Positions 14,101 through 29,197 are shown, counted from the stretch's first letter. The stretch is 64,000 nucleotides of DNA from Doris montereyensis (GCA_037039925.1 JAXRKP010000599.1:62501-126500), one strand, 5' to 3'. Notes: generated from the letters alone by a model not told the origin. Numbers and translations: made by a program.

Positions 14101-17100
14101 ACCACATTAGACACACTGATACAGACATTAGGGATGAAATAAACATACACCACATTAGACACACTGGATACTGGCAACAGGGATGAAATAAACATACACC
14201 ACAATAAACACACACTATACAGACAACAGGGATGAAATAAACATACACCACAATAGACACACTGGATACTGGCAGCATGGATGAAATAAACATTCACAAC
14301 AATAGACACACTAGATACTGGCAACATGGATGAAATAAACATACACCACAACAGACGCACTGGATACTGGCAGCATGGATGAAATAAACAGACACCACAT
14401 TAGACACACTGGATACTGGCAGCATGGATGAAATAAACATACACCACAATAGACACACTGGATACTGGCAGCATGGATGAAATAAACATACATCACAATA
14501 GACACACTGAATACTGGCAGCATGGATGAAATAAACATACACCACATTAGACAAACTGGACACAGACAGCAGGGATGAAATAAACATACACCACATTAGA
14601 CACACTGGATACATGCTATAACGATGAAATAAACATACACCACAATAGATACACTGGACACAGACAACAGGAATGAAATAAACATACACCACATTGGACA
14701 CACTGGATACAGGCTATAGGGATGAAATAAACATACACCACATTAGACAGACTGGATAAAGGCAGCATAGGGATGAAATAAACATACACCACAATAGATA
14801 CACTGGACACAGGCTATAGGGATAAAATAAACATACACTACAATAGAACTGGATACAGGCTATAGGGATGAAATAAACATATACCACATTAGACACACTG
14901 GATACATGCTATAGCCATGAAATAAACATACACCACATTAGACACACTGGATACATGCTATAGGGATGAAATAAACATACACCACATTAGACACACTGGA
15001 TACAGGCTATAGGGATGAAATAAACATACACCACATTAGACACACTGGATACAGGCTATAGGGATGAAATAAACACACAACATTAGACACACTGGATACA
15101 GGCTATAGGGATGAAATAAACATACAACACATTAGACACACTGGATACAGGCTGTTAGAATGAAATAAACATACACCACATTAGACACACTGGATACAGG
15201 CTATAGGGATGAAATAAACATACACAACATTAGACACACTGAATACATGCTATAGCGATGAAATAAACATACACCACATTAGACACACTGGATACATGCT
15301 ATAGGGATGAAATAAACATACACCACATTAGACACACTGGATACAGGCTATAGGGATGAAATAAATGTCAACCACATTAGACACACTGGATACTGTCAAC
15401 AAGGATGAAATAAACATACACCACATTAGACACACTGGATACTGGCAGCAAGGATGAAATAAACATACACCACAATAGACACACTGGATACATGCTATAG
15501 GATGAAATAAACATACACCAAAATAGACACACTGGATACATGCTATAGCGATGAAATAAACATACACCACAATAGACACACTGGATACATGCTGTAGGGA
15601 TGAAATAAACATACACCACAATAGACACACTGGATAAAGGCGTTAAGAATAAAATAAACATACACCACATTAGACACACTGGATACAGACAGTAGGGATG
15701 AAATAAACATACACCACATTAGACACACTGGATACAGACAGTAGGGATGAAATAAACATACACCACATTAGACACACTGGATACAGACAGTAGGGATGAA
15801 ATAAACATACACCACATTAGACACACTGGATACAGACAGTAAGGATGAAATAAACATACACCACATTAGACACACTGGATACAGACAGTAAGGATGAAAT
15901 AAACATACACCACATTAGACACACTGGATACAGACAGTAGGGATGAAATAAACATACACCACATTAGACACACTGGATACAGACAGTAGGGATGAAATAA
16001 ACATACACCACATTAGACACACTGGATACAGACAGTAGGGATGAAATAAACATACACCACATTAGACACACTGGATACAGACAGTAGGGATGAAATAAAC
16101 ATACACCACAATAGACACACTGGATACAGACAGTAGGGATGAAATAAACATACACCACATTAGACACACTGGATACAGACAGTAGGGATGAAATAAACAT
16201 ACACCACATTAGACACACTGGATACAGACAGTAGGGATGAAATAAACATACACCACAATAGACACACTGGATACAGACAGTTAGGGATGAAATAAACATA
16301 CACCACATTAGACACACTAAATACAGACAGTAGGGATAAAATAAACATACACCACATTAGACACACTGGATACAGACAGTAGGGATGAAATAAACATACA
16401 CCACATTGGACACGCTGGATACAGACAGTAGGGATGAAATAAACATACACCACAATAGACACACTGGATACTGGCAGCATGGATGAAATAAACATACACC
16501 AAATTAGACACGCTGGATACTGGCAACATGGATGAAATAAACATACACCACAATAGAGACACTGGATACTGGCAGCATGGATGAAATAAACATACACCAC
16601 AATAGACACACTGGATACTGGGAGCAGGGATGAAATAAACATACACCACATTAGACACACTGGATACTGGCAGCATGGATGAAATAAACATACACCACAA
16701 TAGACACACTGGATACTGGCAGCAGGGATGAAATAAACATACACCACATTAGACACACTGGATACTGGAAGCATGGATGAAATAAACATACACCACAATA
16801 GACACACTGGATACAGGCGTTAGGGATGAAATAAACATATACAATAGACACACTGGATAATAGGGATGAAATAAACATACACCACATTAGACACACTGGA
16901 TACAGACAGTAGGGATGAAATAAACATACACCACAATAGACACACTGGATACAGACAGCATGGATGAAATAAACATACACCACATTAGACACACTAAATA
17001 CAGACAGTAGGGATGAAATAAACATATACCACAATAGACACACTGGATACAGACAGTTAGGGATGAAATAAACATACACCACAATAGACACACTGGATAC

Positions 17101-20100
17101 AGACAGTTAGGGATGAAATAAACATACACCACATTAGACACACTGGTTACTGGCAACATGGATGAAATAAACATACACCACAATAGACACACTGGATACT
17201 GTTAGTGGATGAAATAAACATACACCACATTAGACACACTGGATACAGACGTTAGGGATGAAATAAACATACACCACATTAGACACACTGGATACAGACA
17301 GTAGGGATGAAATAAACATACATCACATTAGACACACTGGATACAGACAGTAGGGATGAAATAAACATACACCACAATAGACACACTGGATACAGACAGT
17401 AGGGATGAAATAAACATACACCACATTAGACACACTGGATACAGACAGTAGGGATGAAATAAACATACACCACATTAGACACACTGGATACAGACAGTAG
17501 GGATGAAATAAACATACACCACATTAGACACACTGGATACAGACAGTAGGGATGAAATAAACATACACCACAATAGACACACTGGATACAGGCGTTAGAG
17601 ATGAAATAAACATACACCACAATAGACACACTGGATACAGACAGTAAGGATGAAATAAACATACACCACAATAGACACACTGGATACTGACAACGTGGAT
17701 GAAATAAACATACACCACAATTAGACACACTGGATACAGACAGTAGGGATGAAATAAACATACACCACATTAGACACACTTGATACAGACAGTAGGGATG
17801 AAATAAAAATACACCACATTAGACGGGATGAAACACTGGATACAGACAGTAGGGATGAAATAAACATACACCACAATAGACACTGGATACTAGGGATGAA
17901 ATAAACATACACCACATTAGACACACTTGATACAGACAGTAGGGATGCAATATACACATTGGATACAGGGGTTAGGATGAAATAAACATACACCACATTA
18001 GACACACTGGATACAGACAGTAGGGATGAAATAAACATACACCACATTAGACACACTGGATACAGACAGTAGGGATGAAATAAACATACACCACATTAGA
18101 CACACTGGATACAGACAGTAGGGATGAAATAAACATACACCACATTAGACACACTGGATACAGACAGTAGGGATGAAATAAACATACACCACATTAGACA
18201 CACTGGATACAGACAGTAGGGATGAAATAAACATACACCACATTAGACAACTGGATACAGACAGCATGGATGAAATAAACATACACCACATTAGACACAC
18301 TGGATACAGACAGTAGGGATGAAATAAACATACACCACATTAGACACACTGGATACAGACAGTAGGGATGAAATAAACATACACCACATTAGACACACTG
18401 AATACAGACAGTAGGGATGAAATAAACATACACCACATTAGACACACTGGATACAGACAGTAAGGATGAAATAAACATACACCACATTGGACACACTGGA
18501 TACAGACAGTAGGGATGAAATAAACATAGACCACATTAGACACACTGGATACTGGATGAAATAAACATACACCACATTAAACACATTAGATGCAGACAGT
18601 AGGGATGAAATAAACATACACTACAATAGACACACTGGATACTGGCAGCTGGAATGAAATAAACATACACCACATTAGACACATTGGATACAGACAGCAG
18701 GATGAAATAAACATACACCACAATAGAGACACTGGATACTGACAGCAGTGATGAAATAAACATACACCACATTAGACACACTGGATACTGACAGTAGGGA
18801 TGAAATAAACATACCACATTAGACACACTGGATACAGACAGCATGGATGAAATAAACATACACCACAATAGACACACTGGATACAGACAGCATGGATGAA
18901 ATAAACATACACCACATTAGACACACTGGATACAGACAGCATGGATGAAATAAACATACACCACAATAGACACACTGGATACAGACAGCATGGATGAAAT
19001 AAACATACACCACATTAGACACACTGGATACAGACAGCATGGATGAAATAAACATACACCACAATAGACACACTGGATACTGACAGCATGGATGAAATAA
19101 ACATACACCACAATAGACACACTGGGTACAGACAGCAGGGATGGATGAAATGAAATAAACATACACCACATTAGACACACTGGATACAGACAGCATGGAT
19201 GAAATAAACATACACCACAATAGACACTGGATACAGACAGCAGGATGAAATAAACATACACCACAATAGACACACTGGATACAGACAGCAGGGATGAAAT
19301 AAACATACACCACATTAGACACACTGGATACAGACAGCATGGATGAAATAAACATACACCACAATAGACACACTGGATACAGACAGTTAGGGATGAAATA
19401 AACATACACCACATTAGACACACTGGATACAGGCAGGGATGAAATAAACATACACCACAATAGACACACTGGATACAGACAGTAGGGATGAAATAAACAT
19501 ACACCACAATAGACACACTGGATACAGACAGTTAGGGATGAAATAAACATACACCACATTAGACACACTGGATACAGACAGCATGGATGAAATAAACATA
19601 CACCACAATAGACACACTGGATACAGGTAGTAGGGATGAAATAAACATACACCACAATAGACACACTGGAAAGGCGTTAGGGATGAAATAAACATAGACC
19701 ACAATAGACACACTGGGTACAGGCGTTAGGGATGAAATAAACATACACCACAATAGACACACTGGATACAGGCGTTAGGGATGAAATAAACATAGACCAC
19801 AATAGAGACACTGGGTACAGGCGTTAGGATGAAATAAACATACACCACAATAGACACACTGGGTACTGGCGTTAGGGATGAAATAAACATACACCACAAT
19901 AGACACACTGGATACAGGCAACATGGATGAAATAAACATACACCACAATAGACACACTGGATACAGGCAGCATGGATGAAATAAACATATACCACAATAG
20001 ACACACTGGATACAGTTAGGGATGAAATAAACATATACCACATTAGACACTGGATACAGAAATAAACATACATATACTACAATAGACACACTGGATACAG

Positions 20101-21600
20101 GCGTTAGGGATGAAATAAACATACACCACATTAGACACACTGGGTACAGGCATTAGGATGAAATAAACATACACCACAATAGACACACTGGGTACAGGCG
20201 TTAGGGATGAAATAAACATATACTACAATAAACACACTGGGTACAGGCGTTAGGGATGAAATAAACATACACCACAATAGACACACTGGATACAGGCGTT
20301 AGGGATGAAATAAACATACACCACAATAGACACACTGGATACAGGCAGTAGGGATGAAATAAACATACACCACAATAGACACACTGGATAAAGGACAGTA
20401 GGGATGAAATAAACATACACCACCATTAGACACACTGGATACAGACAGTAGGGATGAAATAAACATACACCACATTAGACACACTGGATACAGACAGTGG
20501 GATGAAATAAACATACACCACATTAGAGACACTGGATACAGACAGTAGGGATGAAATAAACATACACCACATTAGACACACTGGATACAGACAGTAGGGA
20601 TGAAATAAACATACACCGCATTAGACACACTGAATACAGACAGTAGGGATGAAATAAACATACACCACATTAGACACACTGGATACAGACAGTAGGGATG
20701 AAATAAACATACACCACATTAGACACGCTGGATACTGGCAGCATGGATGAAATAAACATACACCACATTAGACACACTGGATACAGACAGTAGGGATGAA
20801 ATAAACATACACCACATTAGAGACACTGGATACAGACAGTAGGGATGAAATAAACATACACCACATTAGACACACTGGATACAGACAGTAGGGATGAAAT
20901 AAACATACACCACATTAGACACACTGGATACAGACAGCATGGATGAAATAAACATACACCACATTAGAGACACTGGATACAGACAGTATGGATGCAAAAG
21001 AACATACACCACATTAGAGACACTGGATACAGACAGTAGGGATGAAATAAACATACACCACATTAGACACACTGGATACAGACAGCATGGATGAAATAAA
21101 CATACACCACATTAGACACACTGGATACAGACAGTAGGGATGAAATCAACATACACCACATTAGACACACTGGATACAGACAGTAGGGATGAAATCAACA
21201 TACACCACAATAGACACACTGGATACAGACAGTAGGGATGAAATAAACATACACCACATTAGACTCACTGGATACAGACAGCATGGATGAAATAAACATA
21301 CACCACATTAGACACACTGGATACAGACAGTAGGGATGCAATAAACATACACCACATTAGAGACACTGGATACAGACAGTAGGGATGAAATAAACATACA
21401 CCACATTAGACACACTGGATACAGACAGTAGGGATGAAATAAACATACACCACATTAGACACACTGGATACAGACAGCATGGAGGAAATAAACATACACC
21501 ACATTAGAGACACTGGATACAGACAGTAAGGATGAAATAAACATACACCACATTAGACACACTGATACGAACAGCATGGATGAAATAAACATACACCACA

Positions 21601-22192
21601 TTAGACACACTGGATACAAACAGTAAGGATGAAATAAACATACACCACATTAGACACACTGGATACAGACAGTAGGGATGAAATCAACATACACCACAAT
21701 AGACACACTGGATACAGACAGTAGGGATACAATAAACATACACCACAGTAGACACACTGCATACAGACAGTAGGGATGAAATAAACATAGACCACGTTAG
21801 ACACACTGGATACAGACAGTAGGGATGAAATAAACATACACCACATTAGACACACTGAATACAGACAGTAGGGATGAAATAGACATACACCACATTAGAC
21901 ACACTCGATACAGACAGTAGGGATGAAATAAACATACACCACATTAGACACACTGGATACAGACAGTAGGGATGAAATCAACATACACCACAATAGACAC
22001 ACTGGATACAGACAGTAGGGATGCAATAAACATACACCACAGTAGACACACTGCATACAGACAGTAGGGATGAAATAAACATAGACCACATTAGACACAC
22101 TGGATACAGACAGTAGGGATGAAATAAACATACACCACATTAGACACACTGAATACAGACAGTAGGGATGAAATAGACATACACCACATTAG
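21601..22192. repeat. 294-bp higher-order repeat (six 49-bp units)
   Basis: Private variants such as CACAGTAGACACACTGCAT, AACATAGACCAC, AAATAGACATACACC and ACACTCGATAC recur at an exact 294-bp offset (for example 21901 and 22195). 294 is six times 49, so this is a recent six-unit duplication. Confidence 0.85.
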
Positions 22193-23484
22193 ACACACTC
22201 GATACAGACAGTAGGGATGAAATAAACATACACCACATTAGACACACTGGATACAGACAGTAGGGATGAAATAATGATACACCACATTAGACACACTGGA
22301 TACAGACAGTAGGGATGAAATAAACATACACCACATTAGACACACTGGATACAGACAGTAGGGATGAAATAAACATACACCACATTAGACACACTGCATA
22401 CAGACATTAGGGATGAAATAAACATACACCACATTAGACACACTGGATACAGACAGTAGGGATGAAATAAACATACACCACATTAGACACACTGGATACA
22501 GACAGTAGGGATGAAATAAACATACACCACATTAGACAAACTGAATACAGACAGTAGGGATGAAATAAACATACACCACATTAGACACACTGGATACAGA
22601 CAGTAGGGATGAAATAATGATACACCACATTACACACACTGGATACAGGCAGCATGGATGAAATAAACATGCACCACATTAGACACGCTGGATACTGGCA
22701 ACATGGATAAAATAAACATACACCACAATAGAGACACTGGATACTGGCTGCATGGATGAAATAAACATACACATCATTAGACACACTGGGTACAGGCGTT
22801 AGGGATGAAATAAACATACACCACAATAGACACACTGGGTACAGACAGTTAGGGATGAAATAAGCAACACCACATTAGACACTGGGTACAGGCGTTAGGG
22901 ATGAAATAAACATACACCACAATAGACACACTGGGTACACGTTAGGGATGTACAGGCACACTGGATTAGGGATGAAATAAACATACACCACAATAGACAC
23001 ACTGGATACAGACAGCATGGATGAAATAAACATACACCACATTAGACACACTGGGTACACTGGATGAAATAAACATACACCACATTAGACACTGGCGTTA
23101 GGGATGAAATAAACATACACCACAATAGACACACTGGGTACAGGCGTTAGGGATGAAATAAACATACACCACAATAGACACACTGGATACAGACAGCATG
23201 GATGAAATAAACATACACCACAATAGACACACTGGGTACAGACAGCATGGATGAAATAAACATACACCACATTAGACACACTGGGTACAGGCGTTAGGGA
23301 TGAAATAAACATACACCACAATAGACACACTGGGTACAGGCGTTAGGGATGAAATAAACATACACCACAATAGACACACTGGGTACAGGCGTTAGGGATG
23401 GAAATAAACATACACCACAATAGACACACTGGGTAGGCGTTAGATGAAATAAACATACACCACAATAGACACACTTAGGCGTTA

Positions 23485-24241
23485 GATGAACAATTTTTTT
23501 CAAACTTGAGCACACACCTTATTTGATACAATATCTAAATATGATCAGATCGGATTTTTGTTTCATTTGTAAGTTTCGATTTTTAAAATTGTTTTAAATG
23601 GCATATGAGAACAACAAAAAATATACAAAAATATTGTACAAAACATTCAATTTTTGCTAAACTGTAACATATCAAAAAGGCTTCTAGTGATTGCTTTGTT
23701 TTCCCCACTCATTATCCATGAAAAATTTCATGGCGGTACGTTGAGAAATAAAAAAGGAAATAGGAAATAATGAACAAAAAAGGACATTTTGAGAAAATCA
23801 TAGTTTTCTCTTATTTTCTGTTATTTGAATACATTTTTCACCCATAAACCTAAGAAAAAGAGTAGGATAAAACTTTGAAACGTCATAAAACCTTGAGAGG
23901 CTCTCAACTACTTCTTATTGACACTGTTTCAAGTCCACCAGCACCTTTTTACTCATTTTGAGATAGCGCCATTTGATAATGGGTGCATGGAATACGTTCC
24001 GTATTTTCCAGACGATCTAAAGCAATATTCATAATAGATCCTCAAATAAGTTTGTTTTGGATAGCGATAAGTGCGTTTTAAAAAATTTGTATAAATTCAA
24101 AGAATCGATACTGAGCTTTTTTTATGATATCATTATGACGGGCATGAACTGCTCTATTCAGTATGATAGACTAAATTTATCCCATTTTTGGCATAAATGG
24201 CATTCCAAGATCCTCCCCACCTCCCCCTCCCACACCCCTTA
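23485..24241. other. Unique AT-rich island inside the 49-bp array
   Basis: About 750 bp unrelated to the satellite, AT-rich on the left and C-rich at the right end (CCTCCCCACCTCCCCCTCCC). A 61-codon frame at 24057-24242 shows no recognisable features. The array resumes right after it with a different subtype. It may be an inserted element or an old flank; I recognise no mobile-element hallmark. Confidence 0.6.
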
Positions 24242-25035
24242 ACAGAAACCACAAGAGACACTGGATACAGGCATCAGGGATTGCATGAACAAAAACCACA
24301 TAAGACATACTGGATATAGGCATTATGGATGAAATGACCAGAAAGAACATTAGACATATTGGATATAGGCAGCAAGGATGAAATGAACAGAAAACACACT
24401 AGACACACTGGATACAGGCAGCAAGGATGAAATGAACAGAAAACACACTAGACACACTGGATACAGGCAGCAAAGATGAAATAAACAGAAAACACACTAG
24501 ACACACTGGATACAGGCAGCAAGGATGAAATGAACAGAAAACACACTAAACACACTGGATACAGGCAGCAAGGATGAAATAAACAGAAAACACACTAGAC
24601 ACACTTGATACAGGGCAGCAAGGATGAAATAAACAGAAAACACACTAGACACACTGGATACAGGCAGCAAGGATGAAATAAACAGAAAACACACTAGACA
24701 CACTGGATACAGGCAGCAAGGATGAAATAAAAACACACTAGACACACTGGATACAGGCAGCAAGGATGAAATAAACAGAAAACACACTAGACACACTGGA
24801 TACAGGCAGCAAGGATGAAATGAACAGAAAACACACTAGACACACTGGATACAGGCAGCAAGGATGAAATAAACAGAAAACACACTAGACACACTGGATA
24901 CAGGCAGCAAGGATGAAATGAACAGAAAACACACTAGACACACTGAATACAGGCAGCAAGGATGAAATGAACAGAAAACACACTAGACACACTGGATACA
25001 GGCAGCAAGGATGAAATGAACAGAAAACACACTTT
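24242..25035. repeat. 49-bp satellite, right block (AACAGAAAACACACTAG subtype)
   Basis: About 16 homogeneous units with GATACAGGCAGCAAGGATG and AACAGAAAACACACTAG. The block differs as a group from the array left of the island, so it has been homogenised separately. Confidence 0.93.
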
Positions 25036-25249
25036 GTGGCGAGTCTAGGTCACTTTAGTATTTTGCAGTTTTTTTAAATTTTTAATAAGTAAGTAGTGAA
25101 GATCATCTTTATTAAGGTAAAAAGCGCTTAAAATAAATAGTTAGTATGCTCTTGCCAGGGTAGGGGTACATTGCGAGTCTAGCTCACTTTTGTATTTTAC
25201 TGTATGTCGTTTTTGTTAATTTTTAGGGTGCAAACAGGGCATGTTTTGG

Positions 25250-25940
25250 TGGGTTTTTTAGTTTTGATTGTATTAAATTCCCTGTAATAAAATGGATACT
25301 AACCTAGATTGAGAAATAAAAACAAATAGAAACAATTTACCAATGCTCTCTCAGTCAATTAGAGGGTTAATAGTGAGGAAATCAGGATGTGGAAAGACTA
25401 ATCCATTACTAAACTTATTACTTAAGCTAGACTTAGTAGATTATAATACTTTATTTGTTTATGTTAAGTCTTTATTTCAACCATAGTATAAGGTATTGAA
25501 ATGTGTGTATGATAATAACTGAGATAAAGAAGTTATTTATAGTTTATTCAAGAACAACAGGGGTGAAATGAACTTAGAACAAAAGAAAAAAGAACTAAGA
25601 CGAAGAAGAAAGATTGGTTTCAATGATGTTAAAGATATGTTAGAGAAATAAAGTTATACTATTATTCTTAATGATACATTAGAAAAAACATTTGATGAAC
25701 CTATTAATTGTGAAAATTGTGAAATAGCATTGGTTGGATTTCACTCAGAACCTTTATTTAAAATTGCTAATGAAAAAAACATCAGCGAAATAAAACCACC
25801 TGATGAGGAATGGCAAATATTTACAATAGTTAGCAGGTGTTTTCGTGTAACAAATTTTGTAAAAGGTATGGAAACTCTTCGGAACATCGTTAATTTTAGC
25901 AAGCCAACTAGAGGTGAGAAAATTTTCATAGGAAGCTGAA
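25250..25940 (+). pseudogene. Packaging-ATPase-like fragment, stop-interrupted
   Basis: This frame carries the nucleotide-binding loop with GCGKT at about 25385-25399, then a region compatible with the first beta-alpha-beta unit of a viral DNA-translocating ATPase. In-frame stops occur after about 25480 and near 25650. The later open part (25730-25939) is rich in charged residues and includes EEWQIFTIVSRCFR. I cannot place Walker B. It should be treated as an old genomic copy. Confidence 0.45.
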
Positions 25941-26056
25941 AGAGGGTTTAAAATAAGATTTTCTCATCGTAACACCTTCAGTACAATATTAGGTATAGCT
26001 AAAGTTTAGTATTAGGAAGCCTAGCAGGTCTCGGTTCGGCTGCGTTTAACAAAATA

Positions 26057-26780
26057 ATGGGAAACGGCTTGTATATAAAAAAAGTACAAACTATGAGATC
26101 AGGTCTCTATTTAAATTCAAAACTAACACCTCCTACAGCTTTAGAAAGAGTTAGTGAAGGGATTCAAATGAAAAACGAAGATGGATGGGTTGATGGCTCA
26201 GGGATAATTCCAGATGTAGGAAAAGAATTACTTTTCCTTAATTTAATTTTCTAACCCCAACAATGGATAACGAAAAAAGTTGTTGAGAAAATCTATCCAT
26301 GAGCCTTTGGCTTTGCCTATTGAAAATAGCTATGTTGACTTAAATAACACTAGGGCCTTGGATCATGTAGGGCTTAATCGATTGAGTGACATAAAAGAAA
26401 TGAAAAATTATTTACAACGAAACAGTGAACAGAGAAGGTCATTATCTAAAACATACAGTAAAGTAGCTAATACATTACATTACACTAATTATGAGTTAAA
26501 TGCCGTTTCGCCCGTATCAGCAGTTGCTGGTGTATCAACTCTTCCTCTTAGTAGTATTACCGGTTAGTTTATCTGCCTTATCTGCTGTTTGTGGAGGAAT
26601 GTCAATAGTGGTAAATAAACTTAATAAAAAGTTAAAAATCAAAGAGCAGAGACATAGATATTTTTACATTATCAGAAACTAAATTAAATACTATTGAAGC
26701 ACTTATTTCCAAAGCACTTGAAAATGGTCATATTGAACATAATAAGTATCAACTTATATTAGATGAAGAAAAAGAAATGT
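26057..26780 (+). pseudogene. Virus-like element, small structural-protein-like frames
   Basis: Three adjacent open pieces (26057-26254, 26280-26567, about 26570-26780) lie downstream of the ATPase-like fragment on the same strand. They have a glycine/tyrosine segment (SGLYLN), a charged helical stretch (YLQRNSEQRRSLSK), a small-residue hydrophobic region and a final helix-rich part (LISKALENGHIEHNKYQ). Similar modules exist in proteins of repetitive elements in invertebrates, as I recall. Function is unknown. Confidence 0.35.
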
Positions 26781-26873
26781 AATCAATACAAAGAAAGTAT
26801 TAGATCTTCTAAGAATAAATAAAATATGAAGAAATAAAAGAAAGAGCTCGAAATAAAGTCAGAAATTCTTTTA

Positions 26874-27129
<256 letters not shown>

Positions 27130-27135
<6 letters not shown>

Positions 27136-27785
27136 TACCTAGAACACAGGATTCTGCCGCATTATGAAAGTTATCATGTAACTCCTGGTCAGGCAATATA
27201 AGTAAAAGAAACCAAAATCTTTCAAAGCATCTTATAAAACAGATTAATATATGTGGTGTGTGTGTATGTGTGTGTGTGTGTCCTTCTTCAAAATGGAACA
27301 TGGATCGTTTGGGTCCCACATGAGTCTAGGGAGCCCTCCTTGAAATGGCGATAATGTCACTTACGGGCTCAATTAATTGTCTCAGGGGTCAGCTGTGTGG
27401 GCTCTGGGGCTTTAGTCTTTGGCAATCAGGGGACTCCATATTATTTACATTGGGTAAAACCCTTTCAATACCGAAATGAGCTACGCTCCCTCTTGGAACA
27501 ACATTCAATTCACAAGACATCAGTTTGGTTTTTTTCATCACAGATAAAATCTCTTTATTGTACATAACATATCACATAATGCATTAAATGAAAGACATAC
27601 CAAAGAGAAAGGTTTACAGTTTGATCCCTGAGTAGTGGAATGTGAGTGGAAAGACAAATTGCACATGTATAACATAATAACAAATAAGATAAGTATATTG
27701 ATACTTGTAAACCTTTGGAGGATTATTAGTTGAACTTTTGCAATATACAAAACACATTTCTATACTACATTTCTGTCTCTGTACT
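27130..27785. other. Unique spacer with short (TG)n run
   Basis: Contains a TG run at 27254-27281 but otherwise no repeat and no supported gene. A minus-strand piece near 27140-27200 reads ELHDNFHNAAESCVLG, which looks protein-like, but no larger frame supports it. Confidence 0.4.
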
Positions 27786-27795
27786 GTCCCTGCCT

Positions 27796-28205
<410 letters not shown>

Positions 28206-28352
28206 ACTACTGGCATCTTTATTTACTCGTAGTATTCCCCTATTCTGCTTTTTCCTTCCACTTTCACTTTTTGAAATAAAATTTCTTCAAGCCTTATGAA
28301 ATATAGTTACATTCACCACGCATATTATACAAAGAGGACACAGATTACCACC

Positions 28353-28885
28353 AAGAAAACATTAATGAGTCATGTTAAATATGAATGACCTACTGCCTTA
28401 AAAGACTCATAAGTCATGTTAAATATGAATGATCTACTGCCTTAAATGACTCATGTCATGTTAAATATGAATGATCTACGGCCTTAAAAGACTCATAAGT
28501 CATCTTAAATAGGAATGATCTACGTCCATAAATGACTCACAAGTCATGTTAAATATGAATGATTTACATCTACGTCCATAAAAGTCATGTTAAATACGAA
28601 TGATCAACGTCTATAAAAGACTAATAAGTCATGTTAAATATAAATAATTTGCGTCCATAACAGACTCATAAGTCATGTTAAATATGAATGATTTACATCG
28701 ATAATAAAAGACTCATGTCAAGTTAAATATAAATGATTTACTTCCATAATAAAAGACATGAGTTATTTAATAATATCGGTGATTTCCATCAATGAAAGAC
28801 TCATTAGTCATGATAAATATCAATGCTCTACATTGATAAAAGATTCATAAATATCAATGATTTACACCAATAAAATACTCATATA
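28353..28885. repeat. 44-bp minisatellite
   Basis: About 11-12 degenerate units containing AAGTCATGTTAAATATGAAT, GATCTAC and AAAAGACTCAT. The spacing of CATGTTAAAT is 44 bp in the first units. Divergence increases to the right, where deletions shorten the units. Confidence 0.88.
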
Positions 28886-29028
28886 AAGCAGTGAAGTAAG
28901 TCCCATACTCAGAGTTGAGCATAAGGTAATCAGGAGTACAGGAATACGGCACAGTGTGATAGTTAGCCATTGTATTCCACAGGCTTTTACTTTCGTACAG
29001 TCTGAATAGACTTAGCTACCCATTTCGC

Positions 29029-29197
29029 TGCTGGTACCTAGGTATCGATCCACCTACCTGAACCAGGTGGGGGGGGGAGGGGGGGGGGTTAATTTTGCTA
29101 AAAAAAACACAAGAAAATTGCTCAACCCTTGGCGAGGCTAGAACCCACTTACTTCTTGGTTAAGAAGCCAACCCTTTGCCTCTGGACTACCGAGTCC
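29029..29197 (-). mobile_element. SINE-C copy (partial)
   Basis: Read on minus it starts ACTCGGTAGTCCAGAGGC, a tRNA-like head, and ends near the GGTACC region past a long G-run on plus. It matches the head of the more complete copy at 42529-42842. Confidence 0.7.

Larger units (their letters stand above)
9691..23484. repeat. 49-bp satellite, main array
   Basis: Roughly 280 head-to-tail units of about 49 bp. The left part (9.7-10.4 kb) uses ATACAGACATAAAGGAGG with AATAGAAACCACATC. The bulk uses GATACAGACAGTAGGGATG, AAATAAACATACACC and ACATTAGACACACTG. Subtypes carry GGCGTTAGGG (19.6-20.3 and 22.8-23.48 kb), GGCTATAGGG (14.7-15.6 kb) or GGCAGCATGG. Because 49 is not a multiple of 3, three units make 147 bp and a stop-free minus strand gives long Cys-rich frames of period 49 residues, for example 18819-19664. 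These have no unique sequence and are not genes. Confidence 0.97.
25039..26830 (+). mobile_element. Decayed virus-like (Polinton/adintovirus-like) element remnant
   Basis: Broken plus-strand frames run for about 1.6 kb between the satellite and a GA run. The first piece has a P-loop (GCGKT at about 25385-25399) followed by a LLNLLLK helix and a tyrosine-rich strand, the pattern of the packaging ATPases in Polinton-like elements. The first P-loop glycine is replaced by arginine. Downstream pieces (25730-25939, 26057-26254, 26280-26567, 26600-26780) look like small structural proteins, with GNGLYIKK and SGLYLN words, a hydrophobic Gly/Ala/Ser-rich stretch, and a last helical segment ending ILDEEKEM. 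Stops and frame changes show that it is inactive. Family assignment is from memory of motifs and is moderate at best. Confidence 0.5.

Noticed and set aside
13812..17779. Many overlapping minus-strand ORFs in the satellite that resemble membrane proteins
   Set aside because: All come from the same stop-free repeat read in three frames; 147 bp is three units.
18819..19664. 281-codon minus-strand ORF, Cys-rich and hydrophobic
   Set aside because: It is made entirely of 49-bp satellite units, repeats with a 49-residue period and has equal frames nearby; there is no unique sequence or splice context.
9691..25035. CRISPR array
   Set aside because: There are no unique spacers between repeats, units are contiguous, no cas genes are present, and the DNA is clearly animal.
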